Assembly (NCBI RefSeq): GCF_021021475.1 | Contig: NZ_JAINWL010000001.1 | Span: forward strand, 1,426,001-1,490,000 | Source: Citromicrobium bathyomarinum | GTDB taxonomy: Bacteria; Pseudomonadota; Alphaproteobacteria; Sphingomonadales; Sphingomonadaceae | Direction: 5' to 3' | Length of the DNA stretch: 64,000 nucleotides | Shown here: in pieces, positions 8,435 to 17,052 of the stretch | Layout: every line of letters starts with the position of its first letter | How positions within the stretch are numbered: the first letter of the stretch is position 1 | Notes under the pieces: generated by a model | What the model saw: the letters and a program-made list of their open reading frames with translations, nothing else | What the model was told of the DNA's origin: nothing | Database searches by the model: none | Position numbers and translations under genes: made by a program

Positions 8435-9370
8435 CTAGTCGAACAGGCTGGAAACCGAGCTTTCATCCGCAATCCGCCGCACCGCTTCGCCGATCAGCGG
8501 GGCGATGGTGAGATAGCGGATGCGCTTGGCATCCTTTGCTGCTTCGGCGGCGGGAATCGTGTCGGTCACCACCAGCTCGGTCAGCTGCGAGGCATCGACC
8601 CGCGCCACTGCCGCGCCCGACAGCACGCCGTGGGTGATGTAGGCCGCGACCGAGGATGCCCCCTGTTCGAGCAGCGCGTCGGCCGCGTTGCACAAGGTGC
8701 CGCCCGAATCGACGATATCGTCGATCAGCACGCAGTGGCGGCCCTGCACGTCGCCGATGATGTTCATCACCTCCGATTCGCCGGGCCGGTCGCGCCGCTT
8801 GTCGACGATCGCCAGCGGCGCATTGTCGAGCCGCTTGGCCAGAGCGCGCGCGCGGACCACGCCGCCCACGTCGGGGCTGACCACCATCAGGTCGCGGTCG
8901 CCGTAACGGGCCTGAATGTCGGCAGCCATCACGGGCGCTGCAAACAGGTTGTCGGTCGGGATGTCGAAGAAGCCCTGGATCTGGCCCGCGTGCAGGTCCA
9001 CCGCCAGCACGCGGTCGGCCCCGGCCTGGGTGATCAGGTTGGCGACCAGCTTGGCACTGATCGGCGTGCGCGGGCCGGGTTTGCGGTCCTGCCTGGCATA
9101 GCCGAAATAGGGGACCACGGCGGTGATCCGGCGGGCCGATGCGCGCTTCAGCGCATCGATGCAGATCAGCAGCTCCATCAGGTTGTCGTTCGCCGGGAAG
9201 CTGGTCGACTGGAGCACGAACACGTCCTCGCCGCGCACGTTCTCGTGGATCTCGACGAACACTTCCTCGTCGGCGAATCGGCGCACGCTGGCGTCGGTCA
9301 GCGGAATTTCGAGGTAGCCTGCGATCGCACGGGCGAGGGGCAGGTTCGAATTGCCGGCCATCAGTTTCAT
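8435..9370 (-). CDS. prs: Ribose-phosphate pyrophosphokinase
   Basis: PRPP synthetase makes phosphoribosyl pyrophosphate from ribose 5-phosphate and ATP for purine, pyrimidine, His, Trp and NAD synthesis. It has 311 residues and starts [20 protein letters not shown]. Visible motifs are the ATP region FGYARQDRK, the [12 protein letters not shown] loop and the PRPP-binding DDIVDSGGT. The MKLMAGNSN start matches alphaproteobacterial homologues; the frame continues upstream without a better site. Confidence 0.97.
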   Translation of the reverse strand: MKLMAGNSNLPLARAIAGYLEIPLTDASVRRFADEEVFVEIHENVRGEDVFVLQSTSFPANDNLMELLICIDALKRASARRITAVVPYFGYARQDRKPGPRTPISAKLVANLITQAGADRVLAVDLHAGQIQGFFDIPTDNLFAAPVMAADIQARYGDRDLMVVSPDVGGVVRARALAKRLDNAPLAIVDKRRDRPGESEVMNIIGDVQGRHCVLIDDIVDSGGTLCNAADALLEQGASSVAAYITHGVLSGAAVARVDASQLTELVVTDTIPAAEAAKDAKRIRYLTIAPLIGEAVRRIADESSVSSLFD

Positions 9371-9522
9371 AAGGGAGGCGGTCCTTGTTGGAGGCGGGGC
9401 GGGGTCGGTTGCGCGGCTAAACCGCCGGTCACACGAATGCAATGTGTGGTTCGCGTGTGCGCCCCGGATCGCGCGCTCAAAACGCTTTCCTACTGCTGCC
9501 CGTTCGTGGCTTAGAATGCCCG

Positions 9523-10140
9523 ATGGCGAAGCCCAGTGCCCACCATTTGCGCCGCCGCCCCGGCTGGTTCCGCCCCGTGCCGCTGCGCACCCGGCGCGAC
9601 GGGTGGAGCGTGGCGCGCCAGTGCGCCTTTCTCGTGCAGCTCTACCTCACCGGATCGGTCGCCGTGGCGGCGCGCCATGTCGGGATGAGCCGTGCGAGCG
9701 CCTATCGCCTGCGGGCACGCCCAGAGGCACGGTCGTTTGCCGATGCGTGGGACCGCGTGCTGACCCCGCCCGGGTCGGGTCGCTTCGAAGGCGCGCGCGA
9801 GGATTTCCGGAAGGTGACGGATACGCAGCTGTTCGCGCGGGTGAAACGCGGGCTGGTCAGGCCGGTGGTCTATCGCGGCGCCATGGTCAGCATCGCGCGC
9901 AAACCGGACATTCCTGCGCTTTTGAGGCTGACGCGCAGGGTCGGCTCACCAGATCGCGATCGCCTGTCTGCGGGCCCGGGCAAAGACGGAGCGAGTTTGC
10001 CATCCGGGCCCGGTAAATGTGTTACGCCAACGTCTCCCCGCAGACTACCGGATGCGGTGCTCGCCCCGAATCCAGCGCGAGTCCCAGTTCGGGGTGCGAA
10101 GGCCGTTGCACTTACGGAAACGCCAGCGTCTCCCCGCAAA
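9523..10140 (+). CDS. Helix-turn-helix protein, 3' end undefined
   Basis: The frame opens at ATG 9523 with [20 protein letters not shown]. It contains a putative helix-turn-helix ([21 protein letters not shown], about residues 50-70), then AFADAW-like and [14 protein letters not shown] segments. I recall similar small HTH proteins of unknown role from sphingomonads. The believable part ends near 9950. The frame then runs without a stop through a GC-rich hairpin and a duplicated glpX tail, and closes only at 11121, antisense to glpX. The end given here is therefore a marker at the glpX stop, not a real stop codon. A lost stop or frameshift is likely. Confidence 0.5.
9971..10013. other. Strong GC-rich stem-loop
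   Basis: CGGGCCCGGGCAAA (9971-9984) pairs with TTTGCC-at-CCGGGCCCGG (9996-10013), with a two-base bulge and an 11-base loop. There is no T tract. It lies downstream of the conserved part of the HTH gene and downstream of glpX on the other strand, so it could serve as a transcript end or stabilising structure for either. Confidence 0.6.
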
Positions 10141-10174
10141 TCACCGAATGCGGTGCTCGCCCCGAATCCAGCGC
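10024..10174. repeat. Tandem partial duplication of the glpX 3' end
   Basis: Two 55-base copies, 10024-10078 and 10120-10174, differ at about five positions and are spaced 96 bases apart. The second copy holds the last codons of glpX (encoding WIRGEHRIR and the stop) plus some downstream sequence. The first copy is the same segment repeated just downstream of the gene. Confidence 0.85.
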
Positions 10175-11130
10175 ACCGTGCCGCTCGACGCGCGCATCAC
10201 CACGCTTTCGGTGGTCATTCGTCCGCCCTTGCGGCGCTTCACGCCTTCGAGCAGCGATCCCGAGGTCACGCCGGTCGCGGCGAAGATGCAGTCGCCCTTG
10301 GCGAGATCTTCCAGCTTGTAGATCCGGTCGAGATCCTCGATCCCCCACTTGGCGGCGCGGGCCTTCTCGTCGTCGTTGCGGAACACGAGGCGGCCGTTGA
10401 ACTGCCCGCCGACGCAGCGCAGCGCGGCTGCGGCCAGCACGCCCTCGGGCGCGCCGCCCTGGCCCATGTACATGTCGATCGTGGTGTCCTCGTCGGTGAC
10501 CGCGATCACCCCGGCGACATCGCCGTCGCCGATCAGCACCACGCCGCAGCCAAGCCCGCGCAGCTCCGCGATCAGCTCCGCATGGCGCGGCCGGTCGAGC
10601 ACGCAGACGATGATCTCTTCGGGCTTCACGCCCTTGGCTTCGGCGACCGCGCGCACGTTCTCGCTCGGCGACTTGGCGAGATCGATGATACCCTCGGGGT
10701 AGCCGGGGCCGACCGCCAGCTTGTCCATATAGGTGTCGGGCGCGTTGAGCAGGTTGCCCTTCTCCGCCGCCGCGAGCACGGCGAGCGCGTTGGGCCCGGC
10801 CTTGGCGGTGATGGTGGTGCCTTCCAGCGGGTCGAGCGCGATGTCGATCTTGGGCCCGGTGCCGGGCGCGCCGCCCACCTTCTCGCCGATATAGAGCATG
10901 GGGGCCTCGTCCCGCTCGCCCTCGCCGATCACCACGGTGCCGTCGATCTCGAGCTTGTCGAACGCCTTGCGCATCGCTTCGACCGCGGCGGCATCGGCGG
11001 CTTTCTCGTCCCCGCGACCGACCAGCTTGGATGCGGCGATCGCCGCTTTTTCGGTGACTCGTACCAGTTCGAGCACCAGCACGCGATCCAGTTCATTGGC
11101 GAGTTCGTTGGACGTGCCTGAAGTGTTCAT
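10141..11130 (-). CDS. glpX: Class II fructose-1,6-bisphosphatase
   Basis: GlpX hydrolyses fructose 1,6-bisphosphate to fructose 6-phosphate in gluconeogenesis. It has 329 residues and starts MNTSGTSNELANELDRVLVL. Metal and substrate motifs include GEGERDEAPML, DPLEGTT and MYMGQGGAPEGVLAAAAL, and it ends [11 protein letters not shown]. The ATG at 11130 was chosen because upstream codons are antisense to a separate plus-strand gene. Its 3' terminal codons lie in the duplicated segment at 10024-10174. Confidence 0.95.
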   Translation of the reverse strand: MNTSGTSNELANELDRVLVLELVRVTEKAAIAASKLVGRGDEKAADAAAVEAMRKAFDKLEIDGTVVIGEGERDEAPMLYIGEKVGGAPGTGPKIDIALDPLEGTTITAKAGPNALAVLAAAEKGNLLNAPDTYMDKLAVGPGYPEGIIDLAKSPSENVRAVAEAKGVKPEEIIVCVLDRPRHAELIAELRGLGCGVVLIGDGDVAGVIAVTDEDTTIDMYMGQGGAPEGVLAAAALRCVGGQFNGRLVFRNDDEKARAAKWGIEDLDRIYKLEDLAKGDCIFAATGVTSGSLLEGVKRRKGGRMTTESVVMRASSGTVRWIRGEHRIR

Positions 11131-11193
11131 TGGTAATTCAGCCCTTCTGGTATCGTTTGCCTTGGTTGAAGCGCCTAGTCGGGGAGCGGGCCT

Positions 11194-11745
11194 GTGTCGA
11201 TACGAAGCGCTTTTGTCATCACGATTTGCGGCGGCGTGGCGCTGGCTGGCACGCCCGCTGCGGCGCAGGATCGCGAGGATGTGGTCGGCCCGGTGCTGGA
11301 AGAGGCGCGGCGTGCCTATGGCGCGCCCGAGCCGGAGCGCGAACTGCCCGCCGACTGTCCCGAATCGGCCGACAACGAAATCGTGGTCTGCGCGCCCGTG
11401 GAACAGAACCCGGACCAGTACCGGGTGCAATCGCGGCTGGAGCGCGGCGACGAGAGTCATCTGGAGTGGACCGGGCAGGCGCCGGACGTCTCGGGCCCCG
11501 GCATCTTCAAGGGCCCGGCGACCGTCAGCGGCTGTATCAAGGGCATCAACTGCCCGCCGCCCCCGGCCTACATCATCGACTTCTCCGAGCTGCCCGAGGC
11601 ACCGCCGGGGTCTGACGCGGACCGGATTGCGCGCGGTCTCGCTCCGCGTGGCTCGGCCTATGATGGCGGCGCTTCTGCCGATGGCCAGCCTTCCGACGAG
11701 CAGGCACAGCCGCAGGAGGCCCCGCCGCCCTCGCCCGAAGGCTGA
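11194..11745 (+). CDS. Secreted hypothetical protein with Cys-rich EIVVC motif
   Basis: This 183-residue protein starts at GTG 11194, with GGGGAG four bases upstream. Residues 1-25 form a Sec signal peptide ending PAAAQ. The mature part holds CPESADNEIVVCAPVEQ, a pattern I associate with sphingomonad periplasmic proteins of unknown function, two more cysteines (SGCIKGINCPPPP) and an acidic, Pro/Gln-rich tail. It is divergent from glpX and convergent with hom. Function is unknown; the paired cysteines suggest disulfides in the periplasm. Confidence 0.8.
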   Translation: MSIRSAFVITICGGVALAGTPAAAQDREDVVGPVLEEARRAYGAPEPERELPADCPESADNEIVVCAPVEQNPDQYRVQSRLERGDESHLEWTGQAPDVSGPGIFKGPATVSGCIKGINCPPPPAYIIDFSELPEAPPGSDADRIARGLAPRGSAYDGGASADGQPSDEQAQPQEAPPPSPEG

Positions 11746-11751
11746 GGCGAA

Positions 11752-13068
11752 TCAGTCCTGCAGGATCGGCATCGAGAGCGGCGGCTCGACGATGCTCTGC
11801 GATCCCTGCAACCGGGCCAGCGCATCGCGGATGTTGCGGGCAGGTGCGCGGTGGGTGGTCAGCGCGACCATGATCCCGCCGGCTTCGGGGTCGACCCCCT
11901 CGCCTTCCTGGATCAGGCTCTGGATGCTGACCCGCGCATCGCGCATCGCGGCGGCCAGCTCGGCGAGCACGCCGGGGCGGTCCGCAACGACGAAGCGCAG
12001 GTAATAGCGTGCCTCTCGCGCCCCCGAATCGGCCCGCTCGGCCACCGCCAGCTGCCCCGCCGGGACGGCGAGCGGCGCGCGCGCCTGGCCTCTGGCGAGC
12101 GCGACTACGTCGGCCACGATCCCGCTGGCGGTCGCCGCACTGCCCGCGCCCGCGCCCTGGATCAGTATCGGGCCCGACTGGTCGCCCAGCGTCAGCACCG
12201 CGTTGGTCGGCCCGTCGATTCCGGCAAGCAGGTGATCGGCAGGCAGCAGGCACGGGCGGACCCGCTGCAGCAGCGCCGGTGCCTCCCCCGGTCGATCGAC
12301 CATGTCCGCCATCGCGACGAGGCGGATCTTGTACCCCAGCCGTTCGGCCTGGGCGATGTCGGCGGCGCGCACGTCGCGGATGCCGTTCACCTCGACGCCC
12401 GCGAAATCGGGCCGCAGGCCGAAGCCGAGTGCGGCGAGAATGGCGAGCTTGTGCGCCGCATCGCCGCCATCGACGTCGAGCGCGGGATCGGCCTCCGCGT
12501 AACCGAGTCGCTGGGCCTCGGCGAGCGTCTCGCCAAAGTCCTCGCCCGAGCGCTCCATTGCGGAGAGGATGTAATTGCTGGTGCCGTTGAGGATGCCCTC
12601 GATCCGGTCGATCCGGTTGGCAGACAGCCCGTCGCGCATGGTCTGGAGGATCGGCGTGCCCGCACACACCGCAGCCTCGAACAGCAGCGCCGCGCCCGAG
12701 GTTTCCGCCGCCTGCGCCAGCTCGAACCCGTGGGTGGCGATCATCGCCTTGTTCGCGGTCACCACGCTGCGCCCGGCAGACAGGCTGGCGCGGGCGAGAT
12801 CGAGCGCGGGGCCGTCGGTGCCGCCCATCACCTCGATCACCGCGTCCAGCCCCTCGACCTGCGCCAGATCGGCCGGATCGTCGCACCACTGGTATCCGGA
12901 AAGGTCGATCCCCCGGTCCCGGCCACGCGTCCGCGCGCTAACCGCGACCACCTCGATCGGCCGCCCGGCGCGCGCGGACAGGAGATCGGCGTTGTCGTCC
13001 AGCAGGCGCAGCACCCCCGTGCCGACCGTGCCGAGGCCTGCAAGGCCCAGTTTGAATGCATCGCTCAT
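11752..13068 (-). CDS. hom: Homoserine dehydrogenase
   Basis: This enzyme reduces aspartate semialdehyde to homoserine for threonine and methionine synthesis. It has 438 residues: an NAD(P)-binding domain with GLGTVGTGVLRLL (residues 10-22), a catalytic region with GGTDGPALD, TANKAMIA and EGILNGTSNYIL, and a C-terminal ACT domain (about 350-430, RFVVADRPGVLAELAAAMRD) expected to give threonine feedback control. It is monofunctional, not fused to aspartokinase. A secreted-protein gene lies 63 bases upstream on the same strand. Confidence 0.96.
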   Translation of the reverse strand: MSDAFKLGLAGLGTVGTGVLRLLDDNADLLSARAGRPIEVVAVSARTRGRDRGIDLSGYQWCDDPADLAQVEGLDAVIEVMGGTDGPALDLARASLSAGRSVVTANKAMIATHGFELAQAAETSGAALLFEAAVCAGTPILQTMRDGLSANRIDRIEGILNGTSNYILSAMERSGEDFGETLAEAQRLGYAEADPALDVDGGDAAHKLAILAALGFGLRPDFAGVEVNGIRDVRAADIAQAERLGYKIRLVAMADMVDRPGEAPALLQRVRPCLLPADHLLAGIDGPTNAVLTLGDQSGPILIQGAGAGSAATASGIVADVVALARGQARAPLAVPAGQLAVAERADSGAREARYYLRFVVADRPGVLAELAAAMRDARVSIQSLIQEGEGVDPEAGGIMVALTTHRAPARNIRDALARLQGSQSIVEPPLSMPILQD

Positions 13069-13131
13069 GAGCGCGAGGGCTTAATGCCGCGGCGCACAAT
13101 GGCAACCACCCGCGGCACCTGCCTGACCGAT

Positions 13132-14013
13132 TCAGTAGCGGATGGTCGGCACCTCGCGCAGCCGCGGGCATGGGCCCAGCTGGGCGATCACGTAGCGATA
13201 GTCATCACTCGCCCGCGCACGGTCGGCGGGTTCGCGCGCCAGGTTGGCCTCGCTCGGCAGGGTCCGCGGCATCGCGCAGGCAAGGCGATAAGCGGCCAGC
13301 GATCCGCGCGGCGGGATCCGCACCGCCTGGTCGACGATCTCGGAGAAGGACACGCCCCACACCGGCTCCATGCCCGGGCGACGCACCACGCTGATTGCGG
13401 CGGGGGCATCGTCGACCGTCTCGAGGAAGATCTGCGTTTCCGATTCGCCCGCCAGCGTTCCCGCGACCGAAAGCGCATCGCGCACCCCGGTGATTCGCGA
13501 AGGCGCATCGGGGGCGACCAGCTGTTCCAGAATGAGACGCGTGCGGCGTTCCAGCTCCGCGTTCCAGCGCAGCTGCGCGTCGGGCGCGACCAGCTGCAGC
13601 TCGCCCGGGCGGCCCGCAACGGGGCGCGCGAACAGGATCACTTCGGCATTGCGCAGGCTGGGCTTGCGGCCCCGCGCGTCGAGCGGGAGATCGACCAGAT
13701 AGCGCACCCGTTGGCCAACCGGGGTGGCGCCCGCCAGCAGGCTCTGCGTTTCGGCCTCGATGTAAAATCGGGTATGGCCCGGTTGCAGACCCGGCGCGCG
13801 CTCGGGCTTAAGTTCGCTTTGCCGACGGACCTTTGCGCGCAGCACGAGGTCTGCGTAATCGGCCAGGTCGATCAGATCGGCATCGGTCGCCTGCTGCGGC
13901 ACGGCTGCCGTCTGCCCGGTAGCGTCCTGCGCGTGCGCGGAAACCGCGATGCTTACCGGCCCGATCGCGAGTGCGGCGAGGGCAGTGACAATGATCGGCC
14001 TCAGGAACTTCAA
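13132..14013 (-). CDS. Secreted hypothetical protein
   Basis: This is a 293-residue protein. TTG at 14013 was chosen as start because GGAGAG sits just upstream, and translation from it yields a signal peptide (LKFLRPIIVTALAALAIGP, cleavage near SAHAQ). The mature part has no family I can name. It contains DLADYADLVLRAKVRRQ and a beta-rich middle with RVRYLVDLPLDARGRKP. It may be a conserved sphingomonad periplasmic protein, judged by style only. It precedes hom on the same strand. Confidence 0.72.
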   Translation of the reverse strand: MKFLRPIIVTALAALAIGPVSIAVSAHAQDATGQTAAVPQQATDADLIDLADYADLVLRAKVRRQSELKPERAPGLQPGHTRFYIEAETQSLLAGATPVGQRVRYLVDLPLDARGRKPSLRNAEVILFARPVAGRPGELQLVAPDAQLRWNAELERRTRLILEQLVAPDAPSRITGVRDALSVAGTLAGESETQIFLETVDDAPAAISVVRRPGMEPVWGVSFSEIVDQAVRIPPRGSLAAYRLACAMPRTLPSEANLAREPADRARASDDYRYVIAQLGPCPRLREVPTIRY

Positions 14014-14336
14014 TGCGCTCTCCGGTATTGAGATTGGACGGACAAGCCGCCTTCCGATTAGTAAATTTTCACGATGCAGACACATTGGCTAGTGAATTCC
14101 AACTGAACCGACAAAGGGTTTGCAGTGGGTTTGCATCATGTCTAAGACCCGACCCGTCTGGGTGGACGGTACGGAAATTACCCGGACACGGCCCCACTGG
14201 CTCGTGACATTGCGCCTTCCGCCAGCCGGGAGACGCAATCGAATTGGCTAACGGGTCGTAAACTATCGCCGTCCGGTGCAGCCGCCGGACATGATCGCCG
14301 GGCCGCGCCCGGTGCTTGATGGAGTGATGCGACTGC
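14014..14336. other. 323-base intergenic region between divergent genes
   Basis: This gap must hold the promoters of the secreted-protein gene (minus) and of the tonB cluster (plus). The left part (14055-14100) is AT-richer than its surroundings. A short hairpin, GTCCGG/CCGGAC with an eight-base loop (14270-14289), lies about 50 bases before tonB. No clear Fur box, riboswitch or small gene was recognised. Confidence 0.5.
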
Positions 14337-14990
14337 ATGGCTTATTCAGATCAACAGATGAGCGGCAACAAGATTGTCGCGATCATCATAGTCGGTCTTA
14401 TTCATGTCGCCATCGGCTACGTCCTCATTACCGGCCTGGCCTATTCAGCCGTCAAGAAGGTCGTGGAACGGGTGACGACAGTCGATATCGAAGAACCGCC
14501 GCCCCCTGAACCCGAGGAAGAACCGCCGCCCCCCGAGCCGCAGCCGGATACTGCTCCGCCGCCGCCCGTGGCACCGCCGCCGCCGATTTCGGTTGCGACG
14601 AACCCGCCGCAGGTGCGCACGCAGCAGACGATTCCGCCGCCCGCTCCGCCGGCGCTGCGGATTCCCCCGGCCGCACCGGTTGCGCCTCCCGCGCCGCCGC
14701 CGCCGCCGCCCCCGCCTCCGCCGCCGGCCAATCCGCCGCGGCCGTCGAACGGGAACTGGATCACCGATTCAGACTACCGGTCGAGCTGGATCAGCCGCGA
14801 CTACTCGGGCACCGTGTCGTTCACGCTGTCGATCGGCAGTAATGGCCGGGTTTCGGGCTGCTCGATCACCGGCGGGAACGCGCCGGGCGAGCTCAAGGAC
14901 GCGACCTGCCGCCTGATCGAGCGTCGCGCTCGGTTCCGGGGTGATGCCGGGTCGTTCTCCGGAACGGTTCGCTGGGAAATTCCCAACTGA
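14337..14990 (+). CDS. tonB: TonB energy transducer
   Basis: TonB carries proton-motive energy from ExbB/ExbD to outer-membrane receptors. The protein has 217 residues: one N-terminal membrane anchor (about 13-36, IVAIIIVGLIHVAIGYVLI), a long rigid Pro/Glu-rich spacer (about 50-145) and a C-terminal domain with SFTLSIGSNGRVSGCSIT and a TonB-like RRARF...W ending. GGAG lies about 12 bases before the ATG. Order is tonB-exbB-exbD-exbD, all on the plus strand with hairpins between some genes. Confidence 0.92.
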   Translation: MAYSDQQMSGNKIVAIIIVGLIHVAIGYVLITGLAYSAVKKVVERVTTVDIEEPPPPEPEEEPPPPEPQPDTAPPPPVAPPPPISVATNPPQVRTQQTIPPPAPPALRIPPAAPVAPPAPPPPPPPPPPPANPPRPSNGNWITDSDYRSSWISRDYSGTVSFTLSIGSNGRVSGCSITGGNAPGELKDATCRLIERRARFRGDAGSFSGTVRWEIPN

Positions 14991-14999
14991 TTTGAACGG

Positions 15000-15033
15000 C
15001 GCGCCCCCTGCTGCAGGGCAGACCGGGGGCGCG
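15000..15033 (+). other. Intercistronic hairpin between tonB and exbB
   Basis: CGCGCCCCC (15000-15008) pairs perfectly with GGGGGCGCG (15025-15033) around a 16-base loop. No T run follows directly; a T tract lies about 20 bases later, just before the exbB ribosome binding site. It may partly terminate or protect tonB mRNA and so set the TonB:ExbB ratio. This role is inferred. Confidence 0.6.
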
Positions 15034-15074
15034 TCGAGGTTACTGGTTAAGACATTTTTTTTGGAGACTTCGCG

Positions 15075-15821
15075 ATGTTCATCAATCTTATGGCGGCTGC
15101 CGGTGACGCAGGTCCGCAGACTGAATTCGGCTTCATGGAAGCTATGGAACAGGGCGGCCCGATCGCCTGGACCATTCTCGCCGTGCTCGTGATCATGTCG
15201 GTCGGTTCGTTCTACATCCTGATCACCAAGCTGCTCGAGCAGAACAAGGTGCTGGGTCAGTACAAGAAGGTCCGCAGCCAGTTCTGGCGTGCGAACAGCC
15301 TCGAAGAGGGCGCCGGCAAGCTCGACAAGAACAGCGCATGGCGCCAGATGGTCGACGACACCGTCGCGGCCCAGGCCTCGCACGGCAAGATGACCGACAG
15401 CATGGAAGCGCACGACTGGATGCACGGTTCGCTGGCCCGTTCGCAGGATGCGATCATGTCGCGCCTCAACGGCGGCCTCGCCTTCCTCGCCACGGTCGGT
15501 GCGACCGCGCCGTTCGTCGGTCTGCTCGGTACCGTGATCGGGATCTATCGCGCGCTGATCAACATCGGTCTCGCCGGTTCGGCCTCGATCGACAAGGTTG
15601 CCGGCCCGGTCGGTGAAGCGCTGATCATGACCGCGATCGGTCTGCTCGTCGCCGTGCCTGCGGTGTTCGCCTACAACTGGCTGATGTCCCGCAACAAGCG
15701 CATCGCCGAGCTGCTGACCGGTTTCTCGACCGACCTGCTGGCCTACGTCAACTCGAACGGCTCGGTTCGCCCGATGACTGCCGCTTCGACGCAGCAGGCT
15801 GCCAAGACCGTCAAGAAGTAA
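15075..15821 (+). CDS. exbB: ExbB/TolQ-type proton channel protein
   Basis: The protein has 248 residues and belongs to the MotA/TolQ/ExbB family. It has three membrane segments: about 30-50 (IAWTILAVLVIMSVGSFYIL), 135-160 (GGLAFLATVGATAPFVGLLGTVIGI) and 175-200 (EALIMTAIGLLVAVPAVFAYN). The conserved GATAPFVGLLGTVIGI motif is intact. TTGGAG precedes the ATG at 15075. With ExbD it forms the inner-membrane motor that drives TonB. Confidence 0.95.
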   Translation: MFINLMAAAGDAGPQTEFGFMEAMEQGGPIAWTILAVLVIMSVGSFYILITKLLEQNKVLGQYKKVRSQFWRANSLEEGAGKLDKNSAWRQMVDDTVAAQASHGKMTDSMEAHDWMHGSLARSQDAIMSRLNGGLAFLATVGATAPFVGLLGTVIGIYRALINIGLAGSASIDKVAGPVGEALIMTAIGLLVAVPAVFAYNWLMSRNKRIAELLTGFSTDLLAYVNSNGSVRPMTAASTQQAAKTVKK

Positions 15822-15827
15822 GTCGAC

Positions 15828-15860
15828 AGGGGCCGCCCATCGCTGGTGGCGCGGCCCCCT
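15828..15860 (+). other. Intercistronic hairpin between exbB and exbD
   Basis: GGGGCCGC (15829-15836) pairs with GCGGCCCC (15851-15858) around a 14-base loop. The bases after it (TTCGCTC) do not form a clear T tract, so a partial terminator or mRNA-stabilising structure is more likely than a full stop, given that exbD follows on the same strand. Confidence 0.6.
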
Positions 15861-15902
15861 TCGCTCACTTCTCTGGTCACATAACGGAATAGGACGCAAA
15901 CC

Positions 15903-16433
15903 ATGGCGATTTCCACGGGAGGCGACGGCAATACGCCGATGGCAGACATCAACACCACTCCGCTGGTGGACGTGATGCTGGTGCTTCTCATCATCTTCCT
16001 GATTGCGGTTCCTGTCGCGATCCAGACGATCGAGAAGCTCCAGATTCCGGTCTTCGAATCGGAAGAATCGAAGGACAAGGTCGAGAACCTGCAGCTCACC
16101 GTGAGCACCACCGATGCCAACGGCAACGCGGCCGGTGATCCGGGGTACAGCGGTGCGGTTCGTGACGGCGAATGCCGGGTCTACTTCGGCAACACCACGC
16201 CGGTGAGCTCGGAAGAGCTGTACGACCAGGCGTTCGAGCGGCTCGACAGCATCGTGCAACGTGCAGGTGGCCCGGAAGCCATCAAGGCAGAGCCCGACCT
16301 GATCCCGCAGGTGCACATTCGCGGCGACGTGAACGCACCCTGGCGGTGTGTCGCCGGCACGATCTACAACGTGCAGGCAGCAGGCTATCCGACCGTCGGG
16401 TTCATCTCGAACCCGGTCGATCCGAACGCCTGA
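15903..16433 (+). CDS. exbD: ExbD/TolR family biopolymer transport protein (long form)
   Basis: The protein has 176 residues with one membrane segment near the N-terminus ([21 protein letters not shown]). It includes the proton-carrying Asp in TPLVDV. The periplasmic domain is longer than in the two exbD genes that follow, with a [20 protein letters not shown] insertion and two cysteines. It starts [20 protein letters not shown] and follows exbB after 81 bases. Sphingomonads often carry two different exbD genes in this order, probably forming a mixed ExbD dimer. Confidence 0.93.
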   Translation: MAISTGGDGNTPMADINTTPLVDVMLVLLIIFLIAVPVAIQTIEKLQIPVFESEESKDKVENLQLTVSTTDANGNAAGDPGYSGAVRDGECRVYFGNTTPVSSEELYDQAFERLDSIVQRAGGPEAIKAEPDLIPQVHIRGDVNAPWRCVAGTIYNVQAAGYPTVGFISNPVDPNA

Positions 16434-16467
16434 TCCGCCGCAGACAAAGATTTAGGAGACCACACCC

Positions 16468-16899
16468 ATGGCTATGTCAGGCGGTTCCGATGATGGTGCC
16501 CCGATGATGGACATGAACATGACGCCGCTGATCGACGTCCTGCTCGTGCTCCTCATCATGTTCATCATCACCATCCCGGTGGCGACCCACGCGGTCAACA
16601 TCGACCTTCCGCAGCCCAACCCCAACGATGCGCAGCAGGAGATCGACCCGGTCAAGAACAAGATCGTGTTGACCCAAAACGGCGAGATCCTGTGGAACGG
16701 CGAGGCCATCAATCAGGGCCAGCTGGTCCGCAATCTCCAGCTGACCCGCGATATCGAGCCCGAGCCCGAACTGCAGTTCGAGCCCGAGCCCCTCGCCAGC
16801 TACGACCTCTCGGCCAAGACGCTGAACATCATCAAGGCCTCGGGCGTGACGAAGTTCGGCTTCGTCGGCAACGAACAGTACCGCACCTTCGGCAAGTAG
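16468..16899 (+). CDS. exbD: ExbD/TolR family biopolymer transport protein (short form)
   Basis: The protein has 143 residues and starts MAMSGGSDDGAPMMDMNMTP, with AGGAG nine bases upstream. One membrane segment follows (TPLIDVLLVLLIMFIITIPVA) with the conserved Asp. The periplasmic part has paired EPEPELQFEPEP and ends KFGFVGNEQYRTFGK. It is closely similar to the third exbD at 17053, which points to duplication. A strong terminator lies 45 bases downstream. Confidence 0.93.
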   Translation: MAMSGGSDDGAPMMDMNMTPLIDVLLVLLIMFIITIPVATHAVNIDLPQPNPNDAQQEIDPVKNKIVLTQNGEILWNGEAINQGQLVRNLQLTRDIEPEPELQFEPEPLASYDLSAKTLNIIKASGVTKFGFVGNEQYRTFGK

Positions 16900-16944
16900 G
16901 TCCGGTTACATATTTGGCAGCATTGCGATGCAGCCAGTCGATCA

Positions 16945-16971
16945 GGGGGCGGAGCGATCCGCCCCCTTTTT
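16945..16971 (+). terminator. Rho-independent terminator after the second exbD
   Basis: A nine-base-pair perfect stem, GGGGGCGGA/TCCGCCCCC, closes a GCGA tetraloop and is followed by TTTTT. This is the clearest terminator in the ton cluster. It separates tonB-exbB-exbD-exbD from the third exbD. Confidence 0.93.
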
Positions 16972-17052
16972 CGTGCGTACTGGCCAAGCACGATTGATTG
17001 TTATACTATCTCTCTCGCGAGCCACAAAAGTGGCCGCCCTATGGGAGACAGG

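Noticed and set aside
14014-14336. Fur box before tonB
   Set aside because: No sequence close to the 19-base Fur consensus was seen, although iron control of tonB would be expected.
14441-14764. Gly-rich minus-strand frame over tonB
   Set aside because: It is the reverse of the Pro-rich TonB spacer, so poly-Gly results automatically.
17041-17052. ATG 17041 as start of the third exbD
   Set aside because: It overlaps the GGGAG site that best serves ATG 17053/17056, and the longer N-terminus is not shared with the paralogue.
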